Below, piece by piece: positions 50,572-58,801 of a stretch of DNA of 64,000 nt (position 1 is the first letter of the stretch; the number at the start of each line of letters is the position of its first letter). The DNA lies in contig CAZAIB010000018.1 of assembly GCA_964485095.1 (NCBI GenBank), forward strand, positions 6,297 to 70,296. The letters run 5' to 3'. The translations under genes and the position numbers were made by a program. Below the pieces are notes generated by a model, which saw only the letters and a list, made by a program, of their open reading frames with translations, had not been told where the DNA came from and made no database searches. Source of the DNA: CAYNWT01 sp964485095 (lineage in GTDB: Bacteria > Planctomycetota > Planctomycetia > Planctomycetales > Planctomycetaceae).

Positions 50572-52767
50572 TCACCGACGAGCCTGACTCAACTGCTGCT
50601 GATCCAACTGTTGCGCCTGTAGCAGCCCATGATTCAGCATCGCTTCAACCAGCTTTCGCGCGACCGGGCCGGCGGCTGATCCACCCGATCCTCCGTGTTC
50701 TAACATCACAACGAACGCGAAACGTGGCCGGTCGGCCGGTACGTAGCCGGCAAACCACGCGTGGTCCGGCTTTCCACCGCCAACTTCGGCGGTCCCCGTC
50801 TTGCCCGCGATCGCAACCGCATCAAGTCGAACACTCTTGTAGCCGGTTCCGCCCATGTCATTGACGGCGCTGAAAAGTCCATGCCGAATTTCGGCGATGG
50901 AAGCATCCGTTAATCCGGGAATGCGTCGTCGCGGCTTTCGCGTCCAACTGTATTCTGTTGTCCGCAAGTGTGTGGCCGAGTTACTCGCAATTTTGGCGTC
51001 GTCCGCCACGCGTGGCGTCAGCAGGTAGCCACCGTTCGCAATCGCGGCCATCATCCGGACCACCTGAAACGGAGTGACAGTCAGTCGTGACTGACCGATC
51101 GCCAGCCCCAACGTGTCGCCAGGGTACCACCGAGTGTTGGTTCGCGGCTTGCCGTTTGATGTTTTGGCCGGAGACGGAACCTGACCGCTGCGTTCAAACG
51201 GCAAATCGATTCCCGTCGGCTGCCCAAACCCAAATCGGTCGGCCCATTGCACAAACGGCTCCGGCCCCATGCTGCGCGCGGCCTGGAAGAAGTAGACGTT
51301 GCACGACTGAGCCAACGCGCTGCGAAGTGTCACCTGGTTGTGGCCGGTTCCGAAGTGCCGGAAGATGTAGCAGCGGTGCCTGTCCGGTCGATCAAGGTAG
51401 CCCTGACAGAATCGATGCTCGGCCGGATTGATGTCAGAACTCTCCAACATCGCCGCTGCTGACAGCACCTTGAACACCGAACCCGGCGGAACCGTCATCT
51501 GCGTCGCTCGCGGGAACAAAGGGTGACGTGGGTCAGTAATCGTGGCGTTCCAGGTGTCGCCACTGGGACGGATCATCTGGTTCACATCGAACCGCGGCGC
51601 GTTGGCGACGGTCAGTACATCTCCCGAATGTGTATCGAGAACCAAAATGCAGCCGCCCGGTGGTGTCGGAGACGCGGCCGTTTCACCAGCGGCGGCCGGT
51701 TGCGTTCGCAAAGCCTGATCCAATAGAGACTCTGCAGATCGCTGCAGCGCCGAATCGATCGTGAGCGTCACGTCCTGGCCTCTGACCGGTTGCCTGACAA
51801 TCTCAGTGCGGATGACTTCACCACGCCGATTGAACGTCAGCTTCCGCCGTCCATCGATACCTCGCAAGCGGCCATCGTACGAACGTTCGATCCCCGATCG
51901 TCCAACTCGGTGCGGTGTTTCAGAATCCATGTCCCGAGATCGGCTGCCCACCAAATGAGCCGCCAACGTTTTTTGCGGGTACACACGGGCCGTCACTTCA
52001 TGCACCTGCAACCCCGGATAAAGTTCAGGATGCGCTCGAATGTCGGCCGCAACTTCCAGCGAGACGTTGGTCACGATTGGATGGTAGTCCAGTTCTTCCT
52101 GCACGATGATCGGAGCCAGCGAACGGCGTCTTGGGGGCGACGTTATTTCTTGCTTCGCGCGTTTCAGCAGGCCCGACAGACCCGGTTCGGCTGATGGAGG
52201 AACCGCCCGCAGTTCGCGTTCGTCTCGCCGGCGATTCACTGACGCGGCGATTTTTTGCACGCGCTTCTGAATGTCCATGCGGCGCTGAAGCAACTGTGGC
52301 TGACTGACCCGCGAAACAACGGACAACCGCTGCCACATCTCGTCACGGCGCTGAAGTACCGTGTTCTTTGCGGCTTCAACGCGTTCCTTAGTACGCCGCT
52401 GACCGCGTGGGATCTCGGCTCGGGCTTTTTGGGTCAACCAGTTCTCGCTGGGTGTTGTCTGGAGCCAGCGGTAGTGCACTTCGACGTTGTATCGAGCCAC
52501 GTCGGCCGCCAACACGGTTTCGTCCGTCAAGATGCGGCCATCCTGTCCAGGAATCACTTCGAATTCGACCCGCGTCTGATTGAACGCAGACAAGTACTCG
52601 TCGCGCAGGTTCGTTTGGATCCACGCCAGCCGAGCGCCAATGATCAGGAAACACACCGCGAACAAAACAAAGATTGCAGTGAGTCGCCGATTCCAATCAA
52701 TCGACTCGTCCGGCGTTTCTTTTGAGGCGCGGTTCCGCTGATAGCTTGGCAGGAGTCGGTTTTGCAT
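50572..52767 (-). CDS. penicillin-binding protein 2, class B transpeptidase
   Basis: The 731-residue protein has a cytoplasmic tail, one membrane anchor (TAIFVLFAVCFLIIGARLAW), a PBP dimerisation/pedestal region and a transpeptidase domain with all three motifs: SVFK in TVPPGSVFKVLSAAAM, SCN in LAQSCNVYFFQ and KTG in AIAGKTGTAEVGGG. Class B PBPs of the PBP2 type cross-link peptidoglycan during elongation. It is somewhat longer than E. coli PBP2 because of an inserted Arg-rich stretch (about residues 100-200). ATG 52767 has GAGGAG 7 bases upstream. It lies 14 bases after mreD, completing the mreBCD-PBP2 unit. Confidence 0.92.
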   Translation of the reverse strand: MQNRLLPSYQRNRASKETPDESIDWNRRLTAIFVLFAVCFLIIGARLAWIQTNLRDEYLSAFNQTRVEFEVIPGQDGRILTDETVLAADVARYNVEVHYRWLQTTPSENWLTQKARAEIPRGQRRTKERVEAAKNTVLQRRDEMWQRLSVVSRVSQPQLLQRRMDIQKRVQKIAASVNRRRDERELRAVPPSAEPGLSGLLKRAKQEITSPPRRRSLAPIIVQEELDYHPIVTNVSLEVAADIRAHPELYPGLQVHEVTARVYPQKTLAAHLVGSRSRDMDSETPHRVGRSGIERSYDGRLRGIDGRRKLTFNRRGEVIRTEIVRQPVRGQDVTLTIDSALQRSAESLLDQALRTQPAAAGETAASPTPPGGCILVLDTHSGDVLTVANAPRFDVNQMIRPSGDTWNATITDPRHPLFPRATQMTVPPGSVFKVLSAAAMLESSDINPAEHRFCQGYLDRPDRHRCYIFRHFGTGHNQVTLRSALAQSCNVYFFQAARSMGPEPFVQWADRFGFGQPTGIDLPFERSGQVPSPAKTSNGKPRTNTRWYPGDTLGLAIGQSRLTVTPFQVVRMMAAIANGGYLLTPRVADDAKIASNSATHLRTTEYSWTRKPRRRIPGLTDASIAEIRHGLFSAVNDMGGTGYKSVRLDAVAIAGKTGTAEVGGGKPDHAWFAGYVPADRPRFAFVVMLEHGGSGGSAAGPVARKLVEAMLNHGLLQAQQLDQQQLSQARR

Positions 52768-52781
52768 GCGTGGTCTCCTCG

Positions 52782-53321
52782 CTAATTCACCGAGAGACCA
52801 ACGGGGGTTCCCATCGCTCCGCCGCTTGTCGTTGGGTTGCGGAACCGCCGAACCAGCCACAACACCGCGCGGAAGCTGGCAACAATCAGAACCGTAGCCA
52901 GCCATGTGGTCGCAACCGTCATCACGACGGCCGACCAATCCGGCTGAAGCGGAACGACACGCAATCGAACCACTGTGACGGCCACCGACGCGATCGCAAG
53001 AAAGCATAGTCCGCCAACACACAACACATGGACCTGGCGTTCGTGAAGCCGAGCGATCAGAGTTCTCACTACAAACCCGGCGACAACATAAATGACCGCG
53101 TGCGTGCCCAGCAGTGTTTCAGTACCGATCGTGTCTGTGACTAGTCCGAGGACCAACAGCCAGACAACCGCAGGTTCGAACCGTTGCGTGAGCAAAACAA
53201 CTGCGGCCAGAACACCCAACGTGTCCACAGGCAGCGAATCAATGAACGACGAATTGCCGGCGGCCGTCGTTTCCACAATCGCGGCAAGGTAAGTCAGTAG
53301 TGCAAGTAGCAGGTGTTTCAT
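52782..53321 (-). CDS. mreD: rod shape-determining protein MreD-like
   Basis: The 179-residue, highly hydrophobic protein has about five transmembrane helices and the MreD gene position between mreC and PBP2; sequence motifs in MreD are weak, so context carries much of the call. The start overlaps the mreC stop (ATGA, 53318-53321). It has a Phe/Leu-rich core and a basic C-terminal tail (RFRNPTTSGG). MreD helps link MreB to the elongation machinery. Confidence 0.8.
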   Translation of the reverse strand: MKHLLLALLTYLAAIVETTAAGNSSFIDSLPVDTLGVLAAVVLLTQRFEPAVVWLLVLGLVTDTIGTETLLGTHAVIYVVAGFVVRTLIARLHERQVHVLCVGGLCFLAIASVAVTVVRLRVVPLQPDWSAVVMTVATTWLATVLIVASFRAVLWLVRRFRNPTTSGGAMGTPVGLSVN

Positions 53322-54262
53322 TGACCAAGCACCCGTGTCGAACTCATGTTCTCGCGCAGGACTGCGACTTCGCGGATCTCATCGACATCAAAGTTTGGTT
53401 TCACCACAATTGACCAGCGCTGACCCGCTTCCAGTTTCGCTTCGATCACGCGGCCATAATACATTGGTGTCGGGAACAAGGCCGAACGACCGCCGGTGTA
53501 GACCGCGTCACCAACGCTCACCGGTTCGGTATACGGAACGCCGGTCAATTCGCAGGTCCCGTTACCGCGACCTTTGAGAATCGCTTCGGCGCCAAACTGA
53601 GCACCGCTGGCCGTTTCACGCAACAACTGCGCGCGGGCGGAGTACTTTGGGTCGGTCGTCAAACGCACCGCACAGGTCCTGCGGCCGGCTCGAGTAATCC
53701 GTCCCAGCACGCATCGACCGGCGTAAACCGGTTGGCCTGGTTGGATGCCGGAATCGGTTCCCTGATCAAGAACCGGATCTGCGCCGTAAACAACAAACGC
53801 TTCTTCCGTCGCGCCATTAGATGCCCCAAGATCCAACAACAACGCCGGTGTTCCTGACAGATCGCGTTCCCGCCCAAGCACGCGTGCGCTTAGCATTTCC
53901 CACACCATCAACCGAGACGAAGGACTCGCGATAAACGGTGCGACGCCCGTACTTTGAACCAACTTAAGTTCTTCCCGAAGCCGCGCTTCGCGTAGCCGTT
54001 CTTGTCGAAGCTGCAGTTCCAATTCCCGCACCCGACGAACCAGTTCCGGCGACTCAGCCGAACCGCCCACCCGCGGTTCCGAGTCCGCCGAACCAGCTGC
54101 AAACAGCGGCCGCACCATTGTCTGGCCCGGCCGCAACGCATCATTCGCAGTCGCGCGAATGGCTGACTGAATCGGAACCGGCAACAGCATGCACGCCACA
54201 GCAACCAGGCCGCAGCCCAGCGCCGTTCTCCACGCCATTTTTTCCGATCCGTCCGAACTCAT
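53318..54262 (-). CDS. mreC: rod shape-determining protein MreC
   Basis: The 314-residue protein has an N-terminal membrane helix (ALGCGLVAVACMLLPVP), a coiled-coil segment (VRRVRELELQLRQERLREAR) and two periplasmic beta-barrel repeats (ARVLGRERDLSGTPALLLDLG, GQPVYAGRCVLGRI, AVYTGGRSALFPTPMYYGRV), the MreC layout. It is co-translated with mreD (4-base overlap). A 103-base gap separates it from mreB, and that gap carries copy C of the double-hairpin element. Confidence 0.92.
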   Translation of the reverse strand: MSSDGSEKMAWRTALGCGLVAVACMLLPVPIQSAIRATANDALRPGQTMVRPLFAAGSADSEPRVGGSAESPELVRRVRELELQLRQERLREARLREELKLVQSTGVAPFIASPSSRLMVWEMLSARVLGRERDLSGTPALLLDLGASNGATEEAFVVYGADPVLDQGTDSGIQPGQPVYAGRCVLGRITRAGRRTCAVRLTTDPKYSARAQLLRETASGAQFGAEAILKGRGNGTCELTGVPYTEPVSVGDAVYTGGRSALFPTPMYYGRVIEAKLEAGQRWSIVVKPNFDVDEIREVAVLRENMSSTRVLGQ

Positions 54263-54336
54263 CCCATCCCACTAATCAAAAAGCCAATCCAAACACCCAT
54301 CCGGGTAGGCAAGCACCAACCCCAGTGCCTCCACCA

Positions 54337-54364
54337 ACCGGATACCGATGCAACAGAATGTTGC
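54337..54364 (-). repeat. 28-nt stop-codon-proximal double-hairpin element, copy C (mreB-mreC gap)
   Basis: On the minus strand it starts one base after the mreB stop. Hairpin 1 is GCAACA-TTC-TGTTGC and hairpin 2 is ATCGG-TAT-CCGGT. Relative to copy B, the inner pair G-C has become A-T on both sides, keeping the stem. The following minus-strand sequence (GGTGCTTGCCTACCCGG) partly resembles that after copy A. Confidence 0.85.
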
Positions 54365-54365
54365 C

Positions 54366-55412
54366 CTAGAAGTCGCTTTGGCCGTCGTCGAGTCCTTCCT
54401 GCCATTGTGCGAGGTGGTCCAGGCAAATCATGACGCCGCGTGTCACGGTTCGCCGAGGGTCATCTGAAATTACGATCGGAATGCCCAGTTGTTCGCGGAG
54501 GTACTGGTCGATGCCGCGAAGCAGAGCGCCGCCGCCGGCCATGACTAGTCCCGTATCGGCAAGGTCGGATACTAGTTCTGGCTGGCACTGTTCGATGACC
54601 GATCGCACCGCTTTGAGAATGCTCTCCAGCGGCCCCGCGAGAGCTTCACGGATTTGTTCGCTTGTTATCAACGCCTTGCGAGGGATCCCGCTAATCGTGT
54701 CCAGGCCGCTTACGCGACCGGTGAGTTCTTCGTCCAACGGATACGCGCTGCCGATTTCGATTTTGAGTTGTTCGGCAGTTTGGATCCCGATGCGCAGTGA
54801 GAACGCATCGTGCATGTAATCGACGATGGCCTGATCCATCGCGTCACCGGCTACGCGAATTGACTTGCTGACGACGATATCGCCAAGGCTTAGAATCGCG
54901 ACCTCAGTGGTTCCTCCACCGATATCACAAATCATGCTGGCCAGCGGTTCCGAAATCGGTAGCCCCGCCCCAATGCCGGCGGCTCGTGATTCTTCAATCA
55001 GAAACACTTTGCCAGCTCCTGCGCGCTCAGCACTGTTAAACACTGCGCGTTTTTCGACCGGGGTAATTCCACCGGGCACGGCGATAATGACTCGCGGTTT
55101 GCCCAGCCCTTTGGGAACCGCTTTGCGGATGAAGTATCGCAGCATCTCTTCGCACAGCGCGAAGTCTGTGATGACTCCGTCGCGAAGTGGCCGGACTGCC
55201 GTGATGGAATCCGGCGTGCGGCCCAGCATTTGTCGAGCCAGCTTGCCGACCGCGGTTCCTCGACCAAGCACGCGTCTGGAGCCACGTTCGAGCGCAACGA
55301 CAGACGGTTCATCAACCATGATCCCTTCGCGCGGAACGCCGATAAGGGTGTTCGCGGTTCCAAGATCAATGGCCAGATCGGGGCTTAGGCGTTGACGCAG
55401 CCAGTCCAGCAT
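54366..55412 (-). CDS. mreB: rod shape-determining protein MreB (actin-like)
   Basis: The 348-residue protein is a standard MreB: LAIDLGTANTLIGVPREG (phosphate 1), VRPLRDGVITDF, VIIAVPGGITPVEKRAV, FLIEESRAAGIGAGLPI, MICDIGGGTTEVAILSLG (phosphate 2) and MAGGGALLRGID (adenosine). It polymerises beneath the membrane and guides cell elongation. ATG 55412 begins two residues before the conserved start; the upstream Shine-Dalgarno is poor. An 18-base hairpin (55455-55472) lies 43 bases upstream. Confidence 0.96.
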   Translation of the reverse strand: MLDWLRQRLSPDLAIDLGTANTLIGVPREGIMVDEPSVVALERGSRRVLGRGTAVGKLARQMLGRTPDSITAVRPLRDGVITDFALCEEMLRYFIRKAVPKGLGKPRVIIAVPGGITPVEKRAVFNSAERAGAGKVFLIEESRAAGIGAGLPISEPLASMICDIGGGTTEVAILSLGDIVVSKSIRVAGDAMDQAIVDYMHDAFSLRIGIQTAEQLKIEIGSAYPLDEELTGRVSGLDTISGIPRKALITSEQIREALAGPLESILKAVRSVIEQCQPELVSDLADTGLVMAGGGALLRGIDQYLREQLGIPIVISDDPRRTVTRGVMICLDHLAQWQEGLDDGQSDF

Positions 55413-55454
55413 CCGTGCGGGGTTTCGTCAGGAAGGAAGTCACCGCGATCCACC

Positions 55455-55472
55455 CGGCTTATCCATAAGCCG
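55455..55472 (-). other. perfect hairpin in the mreB 5' leader
   Basis: CGGCTTAT pairs with ATAAGCCG across a 2-base loop. It lies 43 bases before the mreB start and has no T-tract in the mreB direction, so it may be a leader structure rather than a terminator. Confidence 0.5.
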
Positions 55473-55600
55473 ACGCGCTCAGATGACAGAGCGCACGAAC
55501 CGCGCGAGGCATGGTGTTTTAGCCCGGAATCGGCAAATCCTGCAACACACGATCGCGATGGCAGACAGGGAAAAAGGGGTATAGCGGCGAAGAGAGGTGG

Positions 55601-55804
55601 TCAGCGCATGACGCCAAACAGCTTGAAGACCCCCATTATCACCATAATGGCCGCTACTAGGCACAGGTTCTTTCCATGCTTTTGTAGATTCGCAGCTCGC
55701 TCATCCTCAGTCTTACCCATCGGAATAACTCCCATTCCGAACAGGGCCGTGAGCCCGGCCACAACCAAGTAGATGCCACCGTTTATGAGGTCAGCGGTTT
55801 GCAC
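55601..55804 (-). CDS. small membrane protein (67 aa)
   Basis: The 67-residue product has two hydrophobic helices (NGGIYLVVAGLTALFGMGVIP and LCLVAAIMVIMGVFKLFGV) separated by a charged loop (KTEDERAANLQKHGK). The start is GTG 55804, with AGGA 7 bases upstream. It lies between the 46-aa membrane peptide and mreB on the same strand. No family is recognised; its place in the mre cluster suggests an envelope role. Confidence 0.6.
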   Translation of the reverse strand: MQTADLINGGIYLVVAGLTALFGMGVIPMGKTEDERAANLQKHGKNLCLVAAIMVIMGVFKLFGVMR

Positions 55805-55871
55805 TGTGCGGTCCTATGGGTAAGGAAGGAACCTCAGTGGAAGAAGGAAGATCCGTACCAACCAACCAAGA

Positions 55872-56012
55872 CTAACCAGCTGCAACTTGCCAGCCGTAAC
55901 CGTCCAGTGCGAACCAGAGGAACAGCACAGCGGTCAGCATCGAAGCAGCCCCAATGAACAGGAGTGCTGTGTAGATGTCCGGAGTCGGAGTTCTATAGCC
56001 TTGATGTGACAT
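55872..56012 (-). CDS. 46-aa single-pass membrane micropeptide
   Basis: A short frame reads MSHQGYRTPTPDIYTALLF, then a hydrophobic helix (IGAASMLTAVLFLWFALDGY) and a short tail to TAG at 55872-55874. It has a strong AGGAG 8 bases before the ATG at 56012, which argues that it is translated. Its start overlaps the 3' end of the preceding coiled-coil gene by 20 bases, so it is translationally coupled. Function unknown. Confidence 0.65.
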   Translation of the reverse strand: MSHQGYRTPTPDIYTALLFIGAASMLTAVLFLWFALDGYGWQVAAG

Positions 56013-56874
56013 TGTCGCCTCTCCTAATTGTGCCGTTCCGTAGTCGCTCGTCGACGGTCCCTACGGCACCATCGCTGGTTACTTCTCGCAGAATGATGTC
56101 TGCCACAAACTTCTTGCCACGATAGATGTGCAGTCGGTTACCGACTTCAACAGCATCGTCCTGACCGACCGAAACCGAGACGTACTCGATTCGTCCGTTC
56201 TTCTTTGAACTCAAAACCACGCCATCGATCAGTTCGATAGGCTCGCGTCCCTCGGCGACCAACTCGCCGTTCGGATCGACTTTGGCACGTGGGTCCAGCC
56301 CATTCAGGCGAATGATGGCAGACAAACGCGCGATTGTGGATTGATCGACCTTATCTTTGCCGACCGCGGCGGCCATTTGTCGAGTGAGTTCAAGAACCCT
56401 GTCGTCTTTGATTCGTCCCTCGGAAACTAATGTGTCAACCTGGCTTCGCAGCTTGCGGACTTCGTCGCGAAGTGCGTTGGCTTCGGCAACTCGAGCAGCC
56501 GCTTCGTCAGAAGCCACTTTGGTTTCCGCCTGGGCCACATCGCGTTCGGTTCGAATCTTGGCCACCTGACCTGGGTCACCACCTTCGGTACCCTGAAGCT
56601 CGTCGAGCCTGGTCTTGGTGTTGTTGTACTGAGCCTGGTAGGTCTGGCTTTCCTCGCGGATCGCCTTAATTTCAGACCTGTGCTCTTCAAGAAGCTGAGT
56701 ACGCTTGTTCTGTGAGTCATTCAGACTCTTCCGCGCAACGTCCAGAGACTGGGCTGTCTCACCGGCGAGCTGCTTCCAGTTGTTTCCGGTTTGGTACACG
56801 GCAGCAGCAAATGCCATGAACATAATTGAAAGGAACAACTGCAGTATGATTAGCAGCTTGCTGACCTGATTCAT
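55993..56874 (-). CDS. membrane-anchored coiled-coil protein with C-terminal beta domain
   Basis: The 293-residue protein has an N-terminal signal anchor (LLIILQLFLSIMFMAFAAAVY), a long coiled coil (about residues 35-170) and a C-terminal beta-rich domain (DGVVLSSKKNGRIEYVSVSVGQDDAVEVG...LHIYRGKKFVADIILREV) resembling the barrel-type domain of some envelope proteins. Located immediately upstream of the mre genes, it may be a periplasmic scaffold. Family not recognised. Confidence 0.78.
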   Translation of the reverse strand: MNQVSKLLIILQLFLSIMFMAFAAAVYQTGNNWKQLAGETAQSLDVARKSLNDSQNKRTQLLEEHRSEIKAIREESQTYQAQYNNTKTRLDELQGTEGGDPGQVAKIRTERDVAQAETKVASDEAAARVAEANALRDEVRKLRSQVDTLVSEGRIKDDRVLELTRQMAAAVGKDKVDQSTIARLSAIIRLNGLDPRAKVDPNGELVAEGREPIELIDGVVLSSKKNGRIEYVSVSVGQDDAVEVGNRLHIYRGKKFVADIILREVTSDGAVGTVDERLRNGTIRRGDNVTSRL

Positions 56875-56895
56875 GCTGTACTCCGCAAGAGTTGG

Positions 56896-57546
56896 TTAGT
56901 CGATTGACTGCTCAACCCGCTGCTTCAAACTGTGATTAGTAATCTGAAGCCGTAAGTACTCATCAGCCAGTTCTCGCCGAAGTTCGACCAGGCGGGCACG
57001 ATCAGTTCGCAGGACTTCAAGTTCGTTTGTCAGTCGGTACACGTCCCTGCGTCGATCAGCCGACCTCGTCCTTGTGTCGGTGGTGTCTTGTACTTTTTTG
57101 GAGAGGCTATCTGACACACCCAACACGGCTGTGTGAATCTGTTGCAGGTAAGCTTCTACTTCTGTTTCTCTCTTCTTCAGTGCTTCCAGATCGACCTTCT
57201 CAATTGACTGCACTGCCTCAAGCTGTTCGGTCACTTGCGGAATCAGCGTGTTAAGCGCCCCGAGTCTTGTTCGTTGACGTGTATCAAGGTCTTTGCGAGC
57301 TTTCACGATTGCCTGTGACAACTGACTCTCAGGAACGGTGGCGATTTGTTTGTCGCCAACACCCGTGACTGTCCACTTTGGTTCTTCACCTTCACTCAGC
57401 TGAAAGTTGTATTCGGTGAGGTCCGGAGAGTTCATTTCCGACTGCCAGTTTACACCCCCGGCCACGTAAGCAACTGTGAAGCCCAGGAACACAACGCTGG
57501 CTACGGCAAGGAAAACCGACAGCACCTTGTTGAATGTATTAGTCAT
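56896..57546 (-). CDS. membrane-anchored coiled-coil protein
   Basis: The 216-residue product has an N-terminal signal anchor (VLSVFLAVASVVFLGFTVAYVAGG) and a largely coiled-coil body (about residues 75-215, with EKVDLEALKKRETEVEAYLQQ). It is the first gene of the cluster after a strong promoter at 57751-57780 and precedes the second coiled-coil gene by 21 bases, so the two are co-transcribed. The sequences differ but the layout is shared. Function unknown. Confidence 0.78.
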   Translation of the reverse strand: MTNTFNKVLSVFLAVASVVFLGFTVAYVAGGVNWQSEMNSPDLTEYNFQLSEGEEPKWTVTGVGDKQIATVPESQLSQAIVKARKDLDTRQRTRLGALNTLIPQVTEQLEAVQSIEKVDLEALKKRETEVEAYLQQIHTAVLGVSDSLSKKVQDTTDTRTRSADRRRDVYRLTNELEVLRTDRARLVELRRELADEYLRLQITNHSLKQRVEQSID

Positions 57547-58194
57547 CGACGCGATCCAGCACGCATTTCATTGCGATGAAGGTGTAGACCAAAAGACAAC
57601 TGACCTCGCGAACGCGATTCCATTTCGTTCGAAGAGGAAAGCCGCACCTGTTGTTGCAGATGACCTGCTGACGGGGACAGGCGGAAGTCTTTCGATATTT
57701 CGGATGTGCTTACGACGTCTCGATTTACGGCTCGAAAAGTCGGAAAAATCAGTATATGTGTGGTCAAAAAGAAGTGTCAATTAGAAACCGGGCAGACCCC
57801 GTCGCGGGGGGAAGAGATCCCGGTAGCGTAAGTTTTGCCGCCCACAGCCATGTTGCCAACTTGCAACACGCGAATCAGTAGGGCCTGGCAGGTATTTCAG
57901 GCTGTTTGAGCCTGATTTGCCGTTCATGACAGTAAAGACGACATCCGGTAGTCGGGGCGAACACCAACTTCCAGCTGCCTCGGTTCTGCAGCAGCGGCAT
58001 GAGGTGTTGTTTTGATCAACCATGGCCTCGCGGGGTTTCAGACGAGCTGTAGTCGTGCTTTGGAAAGGTGGGTGGCCCCAGTAAATGCCGCTCCATTAGA
58101 CGCTGCTTGAAGCCGTGAAGCTAACGGCCGCCACTCCAAAGGGGCTGACCAGGACCGAGGACGCTGGTATCCTTACAGCAGAGGAGAGATGTCA
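57547..58194. other. 648-base divergent intergenic region
   Basis: It contains the mre-cluster promoter (57751-57780, minus strand) and a perfect 7-bp hairpin at 57897-57915 (TCAGGCT/AGCCTGA, 5-base loop). Short frames here, such as 57781-58023, lack ribosome binding sites and family features. No RNA gene or binding site is recognised in the remainder. Confidence 0.4.
57751..57780 (-). promoter_or_regulatory. near-consensus sigma70-type promoter for the coiled-coil/mre cluster
   Basis: On the minus strand, TTGACA (57775-57780) and TATACT (57751-57756) are separated by 18 bases. The start would be near 57744, giving a leader of about 200 bases before the first coiled-coil gene. Confidence 0.75.
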
Positions 58195-58782
58195 ATGGCA
58201 CAGGAACTCAAACCATTTTCCTGGCAAAGGATGATTGAAGCCGTGGAAGCTGTTCGAGAACGAGCATTGCGAGCGACGGCCGCGCTGCGTGACGCAGGGA
58301 TTCCGTATGCTGTTGCCGGTGGAAACGCGGTTGCGGCTTGGGTTTCCCGAGTCGACCGGGCGGCCGTTCGGAACACTCAGGACGTCGACATTCTGGTTCG
58401 GCGAAGTGACTTCGACGCGGTCAAGGTGGCACTTGAAGGTGTCGGTTTTGAGCACCATGAGTTAATGGGCGTCGATTGCTTCATTGACCTGCCGGACGGA
58501 GGCCCGCGTGACGCCGTGCATTTGTTGTACGCTGGCGAGAAGGTCCGAGAAACTTACCCCGTCCCATCGGCGGAGGTGACAGAAGTTGAATCAGCAGACG
58601 ACTATGACGTCGTCACGCTGGAAGCACTGGTAAGTATGAAGCTGAACTCATTCCGCGACAAAGATCGTATGCACCTTCGCGACATGATCGGTGTCGGTCT
58701 GATCGACGAAACCTGGCCAGCTCGGCTTGTTCCCGAACACGGCGAACGATTGCAACAGTTGCTCGACGACCCGGATGGATAG
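58195..58782 (+). CDS. orphan nucleotidyltransferase-fold (AbiEii/MNT-like) protein
   Basis: The 195-residue protein carries a nucleotidyltransferase-like core: IPYAVAGGNAVAAWVSRVD followed by RNTQDVDILVRRSDFD, where the DxD pair fits the metal-binding motif of the AbiEii/MNT branch. VTLEALVSMKLNSFRDKDRMHLRDM matches the downstream helix often seen there. Such proteins can be toxins, antitoxins or uncharacterised NTases; no partner gene is adjacent, so it is an orphan. ATG 58195 has AGAGGAG with good spacing, while ATG 58189 is only 2 bases from it. It converges on the ankyrin gene. Confidence 0.75.
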   Translation: MAQELKPFSWQRMIEAVEAVRERALRATAALRDAGIPYAVAGGNAVAAWVSRVDRAAVRNTQDVDILVRRSDFDAVKVALEGVGFEHHELMGVDCFIDLPDGGPRDAVHLLYAGEKVRETYPVPSAEVTEVESADDYDVVTLEALVSMKLNSFRDKDRMHLRDMIGVGLIDETWPARLVPEHGERLQQLLDDPDG

Positions 58783-58801
58783 GCTGACGACGCGTTGTTC
58801 C

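Noticed and set aside
57781..58023. 80-aa minus-strand frame with several Cys
   Set aside because: No ribosome binding site, no recognisable motif, and it overlaps the promoter and hairpin region.
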